From positions 1 to 64,000 of the forward strand of contig JAGBBV010000032.1 of the NCBI GenBank assembly GCA_017938315.1: DNA of 64,000 bases. The letters are read 5' to 3'. Of this stretch, positions 35,878 through 44,693 are shown piece after piece. This stretch comes from Lachnospiraceae bacterium (lineage in GTDB: Bacteria > Bacillota > Clostridia > Lachnospirales > Lachnospiraceae). The translations under genes were made by a program, and so were the position numbers. How positions within the stretch are numbered: the stretch's first letter is position 1; each line of letters starts with the position of its first letter. Below the pieces are notes generated by a model, which was given only the letters and a program-made list of their open reading frames with translations, did not search any database and was not told the DNA's origin.

Positions 35878-35906
35878 TTGCATAATAAAAATGCATTTGG
35901 TAAAAT
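35878..35906 (+). promoter_or_regulatory. Promoter of the DUF6056 gene
   Basis: TTGCAT (35878-35883) and TAAAAT (35901-35906) are 17 bp apart. The start codon lies 33 bp downstream. The divergent mutS2 promoter probably uses a TATACT on the reverse strand near 35860. Confidence 0.5.
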
Positions 35907-35939
35907 ATAATGGATTATAATAATTACAAAGAGGATAAG

Positions 35940-37346
35940 ATGGTGGAAAATTTTTGGGAAAAACATAGAAAACAAATATTTTTTCTGATATTTGTGGTAG
36001 CAGTGATAGCCATTTATGCATACAATCTGCTGACACCGTATCTCTCAGATGATTATGCTTATGCTTATCAGGTAAGGCAGGCAGATTCCCTGTGGGATTT
36101 AGTAAAACAGCAGTACGGAGAATATTTATCCAATAGCGGCCGCGTAATCGGACAGTTTAATATCAGGCTTTCCCTTGCTGTGGACAAGCATGTTTTTAAT
36201 GTGATAAACAGTCTGATGTTTGGTGCGCTTGTTCTTTTGATGTATCACAATGTAAGTAATAGGAAAAAGCATGATATAGGCCTGCTGCTTTTGATAGTAG
36301 TATTTTTGTGGAGATATGCGGTGGATTTCGGACAAACCATGCTTTGGATATGTGGTGCCTGCAATTATTTGTGGGGAAGTGTGTTTATTCTTGGTTTTGT
36401 TACTTTCTACAGACACTTTTTAAAGAAAGCAGATGACATGAAACACCCCGTTTTGCTTGCAGTGGGAACACTGTTTTTTGGCATACTTGCAGGCTGGTGT
36501 AATGAAAACACTTCCGGCGGCGGTTTGCTTTTGGTACTACTATTTGCAGCAAACTTTGTGTGTGACAGAAAAAAAGCCGGTCAGAAGAAACTTTATCCTT
36601 TTATGATTACAGGAATAGCAGGTATGCTTCTGGGAATTCTGGGTATGATTTCTGCACCGGGCGTAAGAAGCCGCAGTGACGTGATGGCAGAAGGCAGCTA
36701 TACCGGCCTGGTTGGACTTTTATCCAGAATCTATAAAACTTCCGTGACGGTTAGGGAATTATTCTTTGAATTGCTTGTGATTATGATTGTGGTACTTGTA
36801 TTTTTAGTATTGCAGAAGAAACTGAAGGAATGGAAGCAGATCAGAACAAACACAAGCGTATTATTTTTGGTGGCAGCTGTGGCAACTGCCTATGTGCTTG
36901 CCATTATTCCTACCACCACAGACCGGGCATTTTTCGGGGCAGGCATTTTCTTAATGATAGCGGTGCTTTCCGGAATAATGGAAATTGATGTAGATAAGGA
37001 ACTAATTTTAAAAGGAGCAAAATACAGCCTGGTGGGAATTCTTTGCTTATGGTTTGCATTTACCTATCTGGAAAATCTGGTAAATGTGGCAAGAATCTAT
37101 CGGGAAGAAACTGAGAGGATTGAACTTATTAAAGCAGATAAGGCAGACCCTAACGGAGATGGTATTGTGGTAGTTCCGCAGTTTAGGGAAGCTTTTGCCA
37201 ATCCCTACAGTTGTGCCCATCTTTCTGACATGACGGATGACAAAGAATATTGGATTAATCTTTTCTATGAAACATACTATGATGTAGGGAATATCACTGC
37301 AATTCCCAGAGATGAGTGGGATGAATTATATGGAGATAACGAATAG
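35940..37346 (+). CDS. DUF6056 family polytopic membrane protein
   Basis: Using the ATG at 35940 (GAGG at 35931-35934), the protein is 468 residues with about ten hydrophobic helices. Conserved family features are the LTPYLSDDYAYAYQV region after helix 1, a GRVIGQ motif, and the AGWCNENTSGG segment. The arrangement (short acidic motif in the first outer loop, many helices) is that of GT-C-type glycosyltransferases of cell envelope polymers, but no substrate can be named. The 3' end overlaps the radical SAM gene. An earlier ATG at 35910 has no ribosome binding site. Confidence 0.85.
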   Translation: MVENFWEKHRKQIFFLIFVVAVIAIYAYNLLTPYLSDDYAYAYQVRQADSLWDLVKQQYGEYLSNSGRVIGQFNIRLSLAVDKHVFNVINSLMFGALVLLMYHNVSNRKKHDIGLLLLIVVFLWRYAVDFGQTMLWICGACNYLWGSVFILGFVTFYRHFLKKADDMKHPVLLAVGTLFFGILAGWCNENTSGGGLLLVLLFAANFVCDRKKAGQKKLYPFMITGIAGMLLGILGMISAPGVRSRSDVMAEGSYTGLVGLLSRIYKTSVTVRELFFELLVIMIVVLVFLVLQKKLKEWKQIRTNTSVLFLVAAVATAYVLAIIPTTTDRAFFGAGIFLMIAVLSGIMEIDVDKELILKGAKYSLVGILCLWFAFTYLENLVNVARIYREETERIELIKADKADPNGDGIVVVPQFREAFANPYSCAHLSDMTDDKEYWINLFYETYYDVGNITAIPRDEWDELYGDNE

Positions 37347-38247
37347 CCCTTGCAATCTCTGTCCCAGAAATTGTATGGCAGAAAGGGATAAGGGACAAAA
37401 GGGATATTGTCTTTCCGACAACAAAATCATTGTGGCAAGAGCCGCGCTTCACATGTGGGAGGAGCCATGTATTTCCGGAGAGACCGGTTCGGGAACGGTA
37501 TTTTTCTCGGGCTGTAATCTTAGGTGTATTTATTGTCAAAATTATGAAATTGCTGCAGCGGTAAAAGGGAGAGAAGTTTCTGTATCAGAGCTATCGGAAA
37601 TATTTCTCGCACTTGAAAAACAGGGAGCATCTAACATTAATCTGGTGACACCGGATCATTATGTACCGGAAATCATAGAGGCTGTTTTAAGTGCCCGGAA
37701 AAAGGGCTTAACCCTTCCCATCGTTTATAACGGAAGCGGATATGAAAAGCCGGAGGTAATTCGAAGACTTAAAGGAATTGTAGATATTTTTCTTACAGAT
37801 TTTAAATATATGGAAGCAGATTTGGCAGAGAGGTTTTCCCATGCACCGGATTATCCACAGGTGGCAAAAAGTGCACTTGAAGCCATGGTAGAAATTGCCG
37901 GAGAACCTGTTTTTGATAAGGACGGGATGATGCAAAAAGGCGTCATCGTAAGGCATCTGCTTTTGCCGGGACATAAGAAAAATGCAAAGGACGTCATTCG
38001 TTATGTTTACGAAAATTATGGGGATAGGGTGTATATCAGTTTGATGAACCAATATACTCCCTTTGAACGATTGAAGGAGCGGGAAGACTGCAAAGAACTT
38101 TGCCGCAGGGTGACAAAGCGGGAATATGAAAACGTTCTTGATTATATGATTGGTCTTGGGGTGAAAAATGCCTTTATTCAGGAAGGTGATACTGCAAAGG
38201 AAAGTTTTATTCCGGATTTTGAAGAAGGAAATATTGCAAATTGTTGA
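37330..38247 (+). CDS. Radical SAM protein, PflX/COG1313-type (putative pyruvate formate-lyase activating-like)
   Basis: The protein of about 305 residues has an N-terminal cysteine cluster (SPCNLCPRNC and GYCLS) and the radical SAM motif CNLRCIYCQNYE near residue 62, with an NLVTPDHYVPEI segment. It belongs to the family often annotated PflX. It makes a 5'-deoxyadenosyl radical and probably installs a radical or modifies a protein, but the substrate is not known. Starts at 37312, 37321 or 37330 are possible; none has a good ribosome binding site, and all overlap the DUF6056 gene, which suggests coupling. Confidence 0.88.
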   Translation: MEITNSPCNLCPRNCMAERDKGQKGYCLSDNKIIVARAALHMWEEPCISGETGSGTVFFSGCNLRCIYCQNYEIAAAVKGREVSVSELSEIFLALEKQGASNINLVTPDHYVPEIIEAVLSARKKGLTLPIVYNGSGYEKPEVIRRLKGIVDIFLTDFKYMEADLAERFSHAPDYPQVAKSALEAMVEIAGEPVFDKDGMMQKGVIVRHLLLPGHKKNAKDVIRYVYENYGDRVYISLMNQYTPFERLKEREDCKELCRRVTKREYENVLDYMIGLGVKNAFIQEGDTAKESFIPDFEEGNIANC

Positions 38248-38257
38248 TTCAGTAATG

Positions 38258-38286
38258 AAAACGCACAGCCGAGCTGTGCGTTTTGT
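38258..38286 (+). terminator. Intrinsic terminator after the radical SAM gene
   Basis: AAAACGCACAG (38258-38268) pairs with CTGTGCGTTTT (38274-38284) across a CCGAG loop; the right arm supplies the T run. Confidence 0.9.
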
Positions 38287-38327
38287 GTTTGGTTACAATA
38301 CCATAACATATGCGAATGCGGGTTGCT

Positions 38328-38355
38328 TTCAAAATAATTAGAAATGAATTATAAT
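38328..38355 (+). promoter_or_regulatory. Promoter of the HTH-GpsA fusion gene
   Basis: TTCAAA (38328-38333) and TATAAT (38350-38355) are 16 bp apart and lie directly before the GGAGG of the gene, giving a very short leader. Confidence 0.5.
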
Positions 38356-38373
38356 AGGTACGGAGGTAATGAT

Positions 38374-39591
38374 ATGAACAGCATAGAAATCGGTGAATAC
38401 TTATCCGGCCTTAGGAAATATTATAAAATTACACAAGGTGAATTAGCGAGTAGATTAGGTGTTACCAGGCAGTCTGTTTCGAAGTGGGAAACCGGAGCTG
38501 CAATTCCGGATATAGAGATATTGATGAAACTGTCAGAAATTTATGGAATTTCTATTAATGATATTTTAAAGGCAGACATATCTAAAATTAAGTATCAAAA
38601 GGAGATTGTGTTTCCTGATGAAAAGAAAAAAACAAAAAATATTTTTGTAATCGGTTGTGGCCGTTGGGGTAGTTTTATTGCATGGTATTTAAATAGAATA
38701 GGGCATAATGTGGTTTTGTATGGCAGGGAAGAATCTGCCAATATGAAACGTTTGCTTACAAAAAGAGAAAATGAATATTTGAAATTACCGGATAGTATTT
38801 GCTTGGTTACAGATTATCAAAAAGTAGAAGAAGCAGATTATATTATAGTTTCTGTGGCAGCACAGCATTTGCAGGATGTGATGAATGTACTGGCAGTGAT
38901 GGGCATTAAGAATAAAAGTATAATCCTTTGTATGAAAGGGATTGAGATAGAAACAGGAAGACGGTTATCACAAGTAGCTTCCGACAGCTTGGAACATAGT
39001 AATCATGTGGCGGTATGGTTAGGACCGGGACATGTAAAGGAATTCTATAGAGGTATTCCCAACTGCATGGTGATAGATAGCAATGACGAATTGGTGAAGG
39101 ATGAATTAATCCGCAGTTTTTCCAGTGATTTAATAAGGTTTTATTATGGAACGGATTTAATCGGAAATGAAATCGGTGCAGCAGCGAAAAACGTAATCGG
39201 CATAGCAGCAGGTATGCTGGATGGACTTGATTTATCTTCTTTAAAAGGTGCACTTATGGCAAGAGGTACCAGTGAAATTGCAAGATTGATTGTCGCAATG
39301 GGAGGAAAAGGAAGCTCTGTTTATGGATTGTGCCATTTGGGAGATTATGAAGCAACATTATTTTCAGAGCATAGCCATAATCTGGCATACGGAAAATGTG
39401 TGGTACAAGGGAAAGCATTTGATAAACTGGCGGAAGGCTATTATACAGTAAAGGCGATAAGAAATCTGGGGAAAGCTTATGGAGTAGAACTGCCTATTTG
39501 CGAAGCAGTTTACCAGATTTTATATGAAGATGCAAAGCCAAAAGACAGGTTGAAGAAACTTTTTGAAAGAAGTTTGAGAAATGAATATTAG
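38374..39591 (+). CDS. Fusion of an XRE-type helix-turn-helix domain and NAD(P)H-dependent glycerol-3-phosphate dehydrogenase (GpsA)
   Basis: From the ATG at 38374 (GGAGG seven bases upstream) the protein is 405 residues. Residues 5-62 are a Cro/C1-type HTH (LRKYYKITQGELASRLGV, TRQSVSKWETGAAIPDIEIL). After a linker, residues 92 onward form a complete GpsA: the Rossmann motif VIGCGRWGSFIAWYLNRIGH, a substrate region CMKGIEIETG, the catalytic lysine in AAAKNVIGIAAGMLDGLDL near residue 272, and KGALMARGTSEIARLI. Normal GpsA proteins (about 330 residues) lack a DNA-binding domain. The enzyme makes glycerol-3-phosphate for phospholipids, so the fusion may be a metabolite- or redox-responsive regulator. 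Confidence 0.9.
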   Translation: MNSIEIGEYLSGLRKYYKITQGELASRLGVTRQSVSKWETGAAIPDIEILMKLSEIYGISINDILKADISKIKYQKEIVFPDEKKKTKNIFVIGCGRWGSFIAWYLNRIGHNVVLYGREESANMKRLLTKRENEYLKLPDSICLVTDYQKVEEADYIIVSVAAQHLQDVMNVLAVMGIKNKSIILCMKGIEIETGRRLSQVASDSLEHSNHVAVWLGPGHVKEFYRGIPNCMVIDSNDELVKDELIRSFSSDLIRFYYGTDLIGNEIGAAAKNVIGIAAGMLDGLDLSSLKGALMARGTSEIARLIVAMGGKGSSVYGLCHLGDYEATLFSEHSHNLAYGKCVVQGKAFDKLAEGYYTVKAIRNLGKAYGVELPICEAVYQILYEDAKPKDRLKKLFERSLRNEY

Positions 39592-39642
39592 GTTGGTGTT
39601 ATGATGTTGTGAAAAATTAGCGCCAACATATTACTTAAAAAC

Positions 39643-39662
39643 TATTTGACGCGCGTCAAATA
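39643..39662. promoter_or_regulatory. Perfect 20-bp palindrome with CG-rich core
   Basis: TATTTGACGCGCGTCAAATA is fully self-complementary. It lies 51 bp after the HTH-GpsA stop and about 50 bp upstream of the spoVT promoter. It has no T tract, so it is not a normal terminator. It is probably a protein binding site; the half-site TGACGCG resembles but does not equal the RacA consensus half-site TGACGCC. Confidence 0.7.
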
Positions 39663-39714
39663 AAGAAACTGTTAACATGGGTAGAAGGGACGTTATTGAA
39701 TTTTCGTATGCTTT

Positions 39715-39744
39715 AGTATAATTCCAAAATTTTTCCACATACTA
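39715..39744 (+). promoter_or_regulatory. SigmaG-like promoter of spoVT
   Basis: AGTATA (39715-39720), 17 bp, CATACTA (39738-39744). CATACTA is the exact sigmaG -10 consensus, and spoVT of Bacillus subtilis is a sigmaG gene. An inverted repeat AAAGATTTGA/TCAAATCTTT follows at 39756-39780 in the leader. Confidence 0.7.
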
Positions 39745-39821
39745 ACTCCAAATCCAAAGATTTGAACTTATCAAATCTTTATAAAAAAGAAAATTATGGA
39801 CATGGAGGAAGTCAAAGATAT

Positions 39822-40367
39822 ATGAAGGCAACAGGAATTGTGCGTAGGATAGATGATTTGGGGCGAATTGTTATACCGAAGGAAATAAGACGTACCCTTC
39901 GTATCAGGGAGAGTGACCCCATTGAAATATTTACGGGAAGAGAAGGAGAAATTATCCTTAAGAAATATTCCCCCATCGGGGAGATGAACACTTTTGCAAA
40001 GCAGTATGCGGAAAGCTTATGTCAGGTATCCGGTCATATTGCGGTAATTGCAGACAGAGATCAGGTCATTGCGGTATCCGGCGGAATGAAAGGAATGCTG
40101 GGAAAGGAACTAAGCAAGGAGCTGGAAGATAAAATGAACAACAGGGAAATGGTTATGGCCACAAAGGGGGAAAAAGCATTCATCCCTATTGTGAGGGGCA
40201 CAGCTGATGAATTTTCTCAGGAAGCCATCTGTCCTATTATCTGTGAAGGGGATGTGATTGGTGCGGTAGTACTTATCAGCACATCCGACAAAGGGAAAAT
40301 GGGAGAAGTGGAACAAAAGCTGATGCAGTCAGCAGCAGGATTTCTGGGAAGGCAGATGGAACAATAA
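39822..40367 (+). CDS. spoVT: Stage V sporulation protein T
   Basis: Starting at the ATG at 39822, which gives the conserved MKATGIVRRIDDLGRIVIPK, the protein is 181 residues. Residues 1-50 form the AbrB-like swapped-hairpin DNA-binding domain and residues 55-181 the GAF-like domain that ends in CPIICEGDVIGAVVLIS. SpoVT modulates forespore gene expression after engulfment. The ribosome binding site GGAGG is 13 bases from the start, somewhat far. The sigmaG-like promoter upstream matches the family's timing. An in-frame upstream extension from a TTG is not credible. Confidence 0.95.
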   Translation: MKATGIVRRIDDLGRIVIPKEIRRTLRIRESDPIEIFTGREGEIILKKYSPIGEMNTFAKQYAESLCQVSGHIAVIADRDQVIAVSGGMKGMLGKELSKELEDKMNNREMVMATKGEKAFIPIVRGTADEFSQEAICPIICEGDVIGAVVLISTSDKGKMGEVEQKLMQSAAGFLGRQMEQ

Positions 40368-40406
40368 AAAAAAGGTGCAAATTACAATTCGTAATTGCAC
40401 CTTTTT
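40368..40406. terminator. Bidirectional terminator between spoVT and the C39-like gene
   Basis: AAAAAGGTGCAAATTAC pairs with GTAATTGCACCTTTTT; the ends provide U runs on both strands. The stem has one bulged base. Confidence 0.9.
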
Positions 40407-40413
40407 GATATAC

Positions 40414-41025
40414 TTAAGAGTTCTTCTTAGCATTAAACATAATCAAAGCTTCGCGACATGCATATTCGCCCATTTCATAATAGTCCTTGGAAAGACGGTT
40501 CATACGCTCTATGCTGACGGAGCGGTTTGCTTTTTTGGGACAATCATTGATGAAAATGATTTCGTCAGTAAGATATTCTTCATCAAAGTCGGGGTCATCC
40601 TGTTCTTCATAGTAAGGGTCAAACAGGAGAATCCGATCTCCTTCGATTTCTGTTAAAAGCACATAATGGGGCACTTCCAAGAAGAGACGAAGAATCACAA
40701 CGCCGCCCTGTCTCAGTGCATTTACAATAGGTCCGTTTTCGCAAATGGAAACCTCTTCCCCGGAAAAATATTCACAACGAATAGGAAACTTTTTGGCACA
40801 GGAAAAATGATTAAGCCAGCTTGCAATGTAATTCATGGCAGCAGGGGAAGTACCGTGTTTGCACAGTTCGCCTTCTTCATTATAGGTATCCATGCTATAG
40901 AGCATAATAAATTTGATGGCATCCGGACAAACCTCTTCCCGGTCAAATAAATAGCGGATACCGTTAATTAAAGAAACCGGTCCGCAATCATATTCAGAAG
41001 TCTGGTAATTTAATAAATTTTTCAT
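40414..41025 (-). CDS. Peptidase C39-like papain-fold protein
   Basis: The 203-residue protein begins MKNLLNYQTSEYDCGPVSLI, with glutamine 8 and cysteine 14 in the oxyanion and nucleophile positions of C39 peptidases, and a VPHYVLLTEIEG segment followed by ILLFDPYYEE that supplies the histidine and aspartate. C39 domains normally cleave leader peptides within ABC exporters; here the domain is alone, without a transporter or a bacteriocin gene beside it, and has no signal peptide, so it may be a cytoplasmic protease or a relative with other activity. It is divergent from the peptide transporter operon. Confidence 0.8.
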   Translation of the reverse strand: MKNLLNYQTSEYDCGPVSLINGIRYLFDREEVCPDAIKFIMLYSMDTYNEEGELCKHGTSPAAMNYIASWLNHFSCAKKFPIRCEYFSGEEVSICENGPIVNALRQGGVVILRLFLEVPHYVLLTEIEGDRILLFDPYYEEQDDPDFDEEYLTDEIIFINDCPKKANRSVSIERMNRLSKDYYEMGEYACREALIMFNAKKNS

Positions 41026-41138
41026 GTAAAGTTCCTATATACCTTTTTCAAAAAGTGTAGTAAAATAATTACTTGCAAAGTGATTGTAATATAACTCCGA
41101 TTGATGTGTTTGTCAAGAAGAGAAGGAGGAGATGTGTT

Positions 41139-42776
41139 ATGAAAAAATTAGGACAAAAGATTTTATGCATGGTGCTTATCACATCTATGCTTGCCGTGAT
41201 GACAGGCTGTGGAGCTTCTACAAAAAAAACAGAGGGAACTTCCCCGGCAGGAAACACTACATCAAACAATGAAAAGATTGTAAATATTGGTATCACAGAT
41301 TCTTTGGGAGGAATGAATCCTCTGACCATTGACCAGTCATGGATTAATGTCTATGCGGTAGGGTTAGAATTTCTTCCTCTTGTACAGCTTGATGCGAAGA
41401 TGAATTTCCAGCCTATGCTGGCAGATTCCATTACCACAGAAGATAATGTGAACTTTACGGTACACATAAACGAGAAAGCTACATGGTCTGACGGCACACC
41501 TGTGACGGCAGCAGACGTGGAATACACGGTACTTAAGCTGGCAAGCCCTACCATTGCCAATGCTACCATGATGTATTATGTATTTGAAGGTGTTGGCGAT
41601 GACGGATTTACGCAGCCGGGAGCTACTTCTATATCCGGCGTAAAAGTAATTGATGAAAAGACCATTCAATTTACTACCAAGTATCCCATTTCCATGGTTA
41701 CTTTCCAGAATTCATATGCTTGCTATTTACGTACTTTACCCAAGCATGTACTTGAGCAGTATAGTGACGAGGAATTAATGACGCTGGATTGGTTCAATCA
41801 TCCCGATGTGGTGAGCGGTCCTTTTATGGTGACAGACTATGATGCAAACCATTACATTTCCTATAAGGCAAACGAAAATTATTTTATGGGTGCGCCCAAG
41901 ATAGAAAAATTAAATTTCAAGATTGTGGACGGAAGTCAGGTATATGCAGGACTTAAATCAGGTGAAATTGATGTGACACATCATACCATGACAGCCATTC
42001 CGCAAGAGGATTATGAAAGTATTGCGGCTCTTGAAAATGTAAATGTAATATACGGTTCTCCCGTAACCAACCAGTCTGTATTTGTACAGACTGCCAATAT
42101 TACAGATGCAAGAGTGCGCCAGGCACTTGTATATGCCATAGACAGAGAGCAGATATTGCAGCAGCTTATGAAGGGACATGGCGAGATTGTAGATGGATTT
42201 TTATCTTCGGCAAGTCCGTATTATGATGAGAACATTACCCCCCTTCCCTATGATCCCGAGAAAGCAAAACAGCTCTTGGCGGAGGCAGGCTGGGATGGAA
42301 CAAAAACCCTTAAGTTCTATGTAAACTCAGGTGACAGCACCTTTGTCAATGCGGCACAGGTGATGGTGGCACAGTGGGCAAATGTAGGAATTAAAGTAGA
42401 AGTACAGACAGTTGATTTGGCTACGCTTATGACCATAGCCGGAACAACAGATTATGATTTCTTCGCAGTGCAGTATACTTACGCACCGGTAGATCCTTAT
42501 CCGGATGTGACATGGCTTCTTAGTGGAGAAGGAAGCTGGACAGGTTATAACAACGCAGATATTGATGCGGCAATGGCAGCATCCCAGGAAACGGATGACA
42601 TGGCAAAGATTAAAGAACAATATACCATTGTAGATAAAAAAATGCAGGAAGACGTAGCTATGTTTTCGGCTTATGTAATCAGTGCACAGGGTGCCGTAAG
42701 CAAGAGAGTGTCCGGGGTAAAAGCCGACGTGTACGGCATGTTTAACGATATTCACAACTGGGAAATCGTGCAGTAA
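41139..42776 (+). CDS. Oligopeptide/dipeptide ABC transporter substrate-binding lipoprotein
   Basis: From the ATG at 41139 (AAGGAGGAG upstream) the protein has 545 residues. It has a lipoprotein signal (LITSMLAVMTGC, cysteine near residue 25) and the family-5 extracellular solute-binding fold (NFTVHINEKATWSDGTPVTAADVEYT, the DARVRQALVYAIDREQI signature). It captures peptides outside the membrane for the permease encoded downstream. The gene is first in a five-gene transporter operon and is followed by a hairpin that may raise its mRNA level over the others. Confidence 0.94.
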   Translation: MKKLGQKILCMVLITSMLAVMTGCGASTKKTEGTSPAGNTTSNNEKIVNIGITDSLGGMNPLTIDQSWINVYAVGLEFLPLVQLDAKMNFQPMLADSITTEDNVNFTVHINEKATWSDGTPVTAADVEYTVLKLASPTIANATMMYYVFEGVGDDGFTQPGATSISGVKVIDEKTIQFTTKYPISMVTFQNSYACYLRTLPKHVLEQYSDEELMTLDWFNHPDVVSGPFMVTDYDANHYISYKANENYFMGAPKIEKLNFKIVDGSQVYAGLKSGEIDVTHHTMTAIPQEDYESIAALENVNVIYGSPVTNQSVFVQTANITDARVRQALVYAIDREQILQQLMKGHGEIVDGFLSSASPYYDENITPLPYDPEKAKQLLAEAGWDGTKTLKFYVNSGDSTFVNAAQVMVAQWANVGIKVEVQTVDLATLMTIAGTTDYDFFAVQYTYAPVDPYPDVTWLLSGEGSWTGYNNADIDAAMAASQETDDMAKIKEQYTIVDKKMQEDVAMFSAYVISAQGAVSKRVSGVKADVYGMFNDIHNWEIVQ

Positions 42777-42800
42777 CAGTAATAGATATAAGGATAAATG

Positions 42801-42839
42801 AAATACCGCAGGGTGACGTAAGGCATCCTGTGGTATTTG
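42801..42839 (+). other. Intercistronic hairpin after the binding-protein gene
   Basis: AAATACCGCAGG pairs with CCTGTGGTATTT around a 15-base loop. There is no T tract. Such hairpins after binding-protein genes commonly stabilise the upstream mRNA segment and so yield more binding protein than ATPase. Confidence 0.65.
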
Positions 42840-42861
42840 TGCAGACAAGTGAGGAAGAGAA

Positions 42862-43842
42862 ATGTCGCATTTGCTTGAGGTTCGTGGACTTACCACTACC
42901 TTTAAAGGAGATTACGGAAAAAATATCAGTGTTGATCATATTGACTTTTCGATAGATAAGGGTGAAATTGTCTGCGTGGTAGGTGAATCCGGCTGCGGGA
43001 AAAGTGTTACTTTTTTATCCGTTATGGGGCTTCTTGGAAGAGGCGGAAGGGTAACAGAAGGGGAGGTTCTTTTTGAAGGAAAGAATCTTCTTGCCATGAC
43101 AGAAAAGGAAATGGATGCGGTCAGAGGCGACCATATGACCATGATTTTCCAGGATCCCCTTACCTCCTTAAATCCTGTATTTACCGTAGGAAACCAGATT
43201 ACGGAAAGTATCCGTACACATATGCATTTATCAAAAGAGGAAGCAAAAAAAAGAGCAATTACACTTCTTGAAAAGGTAGGAATGACGGATCCGGAAAATG
43301 TGATGAAAAAGTATCCCCATACCCTTTCAGGAGGTATGCGACAAAGAGTTATGATTGCTATGGCATTATCCTGCGATCCAAAGCTTTTGATTGCGGACGA
43401 GCCTACTACGGCTCTGGATGTAACGATTCAGGCGCAGATTATGAAATTACTCAAAGAACTGCAGAAAGAAAACGGAATGTCTATGGTGTTAATCACTCAT
43501 GATATGGGTGTGGTTGCCAATATGGCAGACCGCGTTCTGGTGATGTATGCAGGGCAGATTATAGAAGAAGGTCCTGTAAAAGAGATTTTTAAGAATCCAA
43601 GACATCCTTATACGCGTGCACTTCTTGATACCATACCGACTATCCGTGATGATGAAAACAGGAGACTTGTATCCATACCCGGTATGGTACCGGAAAATTA
43701 TGATGACATGAAAGGTTGCCGGTTTGCACCCCGTTGTGCTTACCGCAGGAAAGAATGTGATAATCCGCAGGCTGATTATGAATTTTCAGAAGATCATACG
43801 GCTAAATGTATTGTGATGAAGGAAGGAGGAATTCCTTCATGA
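42862..43842 (+). CDS. Peptide ABC transporter ATP-binding protein (DppD/OppD)
   Basis: The 326-residue protein has Walker [12 protein letters not shown] near residue 40, an ABC signature LSGGMRQRVMIAMALS, Walker B LLIADEPTTALD, and the C-terminal oligopeptide-transporter extension with MKGCRFAPRCAYRRKEC. It powers peptide uptake in a complex with the partner ATPase and two permeases. The start follows a GAGGAAGAG site. Its stop overlaps the next start (ATGA). Confidence 0.95.
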   Translation: MSHLLEVRGLTTTFKGDYGKNISVDHIDFSIDKGEIVCVVGESGCGKSVTFLSVMGLLGRGGRVTEGEVLFEGKNLLAMTEKEMDAVRGDHMTMIFQDPLTSLNPVFTVGNQITESIRTHMHLSKEEAKKRAITLLEKVGMTDPENVMKKYPHTLSGGMRQRVMIAMALSCDPKLLIADEPTTALDVTIQAQIMKLLKELQKENGMSMVLITHDMGVVANMADRVLVMYAGQIIEEGPVKEIFKNPRHPYTRALLDTIPTIRDDENRRLVSIPGMVPENYDDMKGCRFAPRCAYRRKECDNPQADYEFSEDHTAKCIVMKEGGIPS

Positions 43843-44693
43843 GTAGAGAAAATAAAACACCGCTAATTCAGGTAGAAGGCTTAAAGAAATATTATCCTGT
43901 GAAAGGTGGGATTATTCCTCATATCACAGAACATGTCAAAGCAGTGGACGGAGTGAGCTTTTCCATCATGCCAGGTGAGACATTAGGTCTTGTGGGCGAG
44001 TCCGGTTGCGGAAAATCCACCACCGGGAGAGTGCTCATAGGACTTGAAAAGCCTACAGAAGGTACCATTTATTATAAAGGACAGGATATCTCAGGGCTTC
44101 CTAAAAAGCAAATGCAGGAAATACGCACCAATTTGCAGATGGTATTTCAGGATCCGTACTCATCACTAAATCCCAGAAAGCATGTATTTGAGATTTTGGC
44201 ACAGCCTATGCTTTATCATAAAATTGCAAGTAAGGCGGATGTGGAAAAGAAAATTCTTGAGATTTTGGATATGGTGGGATTGTCTAAAAATGTGTTGGGC
44301 AGATATCCCCATGAATTTTCCGGGGGACAGAGACAGCGAATCGGAATAGCCAAGGCTCTTTCCTTAAATCCGGAATTTATTGTGTGCGATGAGCCGGTAA
44401 GTGCCTTGGATGTTTCGGTGCAGGCCCAGATTTTAAACTTGCTAAAAGAATTACAAAAAGAACTGGACCTTACCCTTCTTTTTATAGGACACGGGCTGGG
44501 TGCAGTGAATTATGTCAGTGACAGAATCGCTGTGATGTATATGGGAAAAATCGTGGAGATAGGAAAAGCAAAGGAAATATTTGCACATCCCACTCACCCC
44601 TATACGAGAACTTTGCTTGATGCAGTCCTGGTTCCGGATCCTTCTGAAAGGGAACCTAAATTACAGCAAGAGAAGGAGGGCACTCATGGGTAA
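43839..44693 (+). CDS. Peptide ABC transporter ATP-binding protein (DppF/OppF)
   Basis: The 284-residue protein begins at the ATG overlapping the previous stop, with a GGAAGGAGG upstream. It has Walker [15 protein letters not shown], signature [16 protein letters not shown] and Walker [13 protein letters not shown]. It lacks the cysteine-rich C-terminal extension typical of full-length OppF (about 310-330 residues) and is thus a shortened form. It forms a heterodimer with the upstream ATPase. Its 3' end overlaps the permease gene by eight bases. Confidence 0.94.
   Translation: MSRENKTPLIQVEGLKKYYPVKGGIIPHITEHVKAVDGVSFSIMPGETLGLVGESGCGKSTTGRVLIGLEKPTEGTIYYKGQDISGLPKKQMQEIRTNLQMVFQDPYSSLNPRKHVFEILAQPMLYHKIASKADVEKKILEILDMVGLSKNVLGRYPHEFSGGQRQRIGIAKALSLNPEFIVCDEPVSALDVSVQAQILNLLKELQKELDLTLLFIGHGLGAVNYVSDRIAVMYMGKIVEIGKAKEIFAHPTHPYTRTLLDAVLVPDPSEREPKLQQEKEGTHG

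Noticed and set aside
40414-41025. Bacteriocin or lantibiotic cluster around the C39-like protein
   Set aside because: No precursor peptide, modification enzyme or exporter gene is found nearby.
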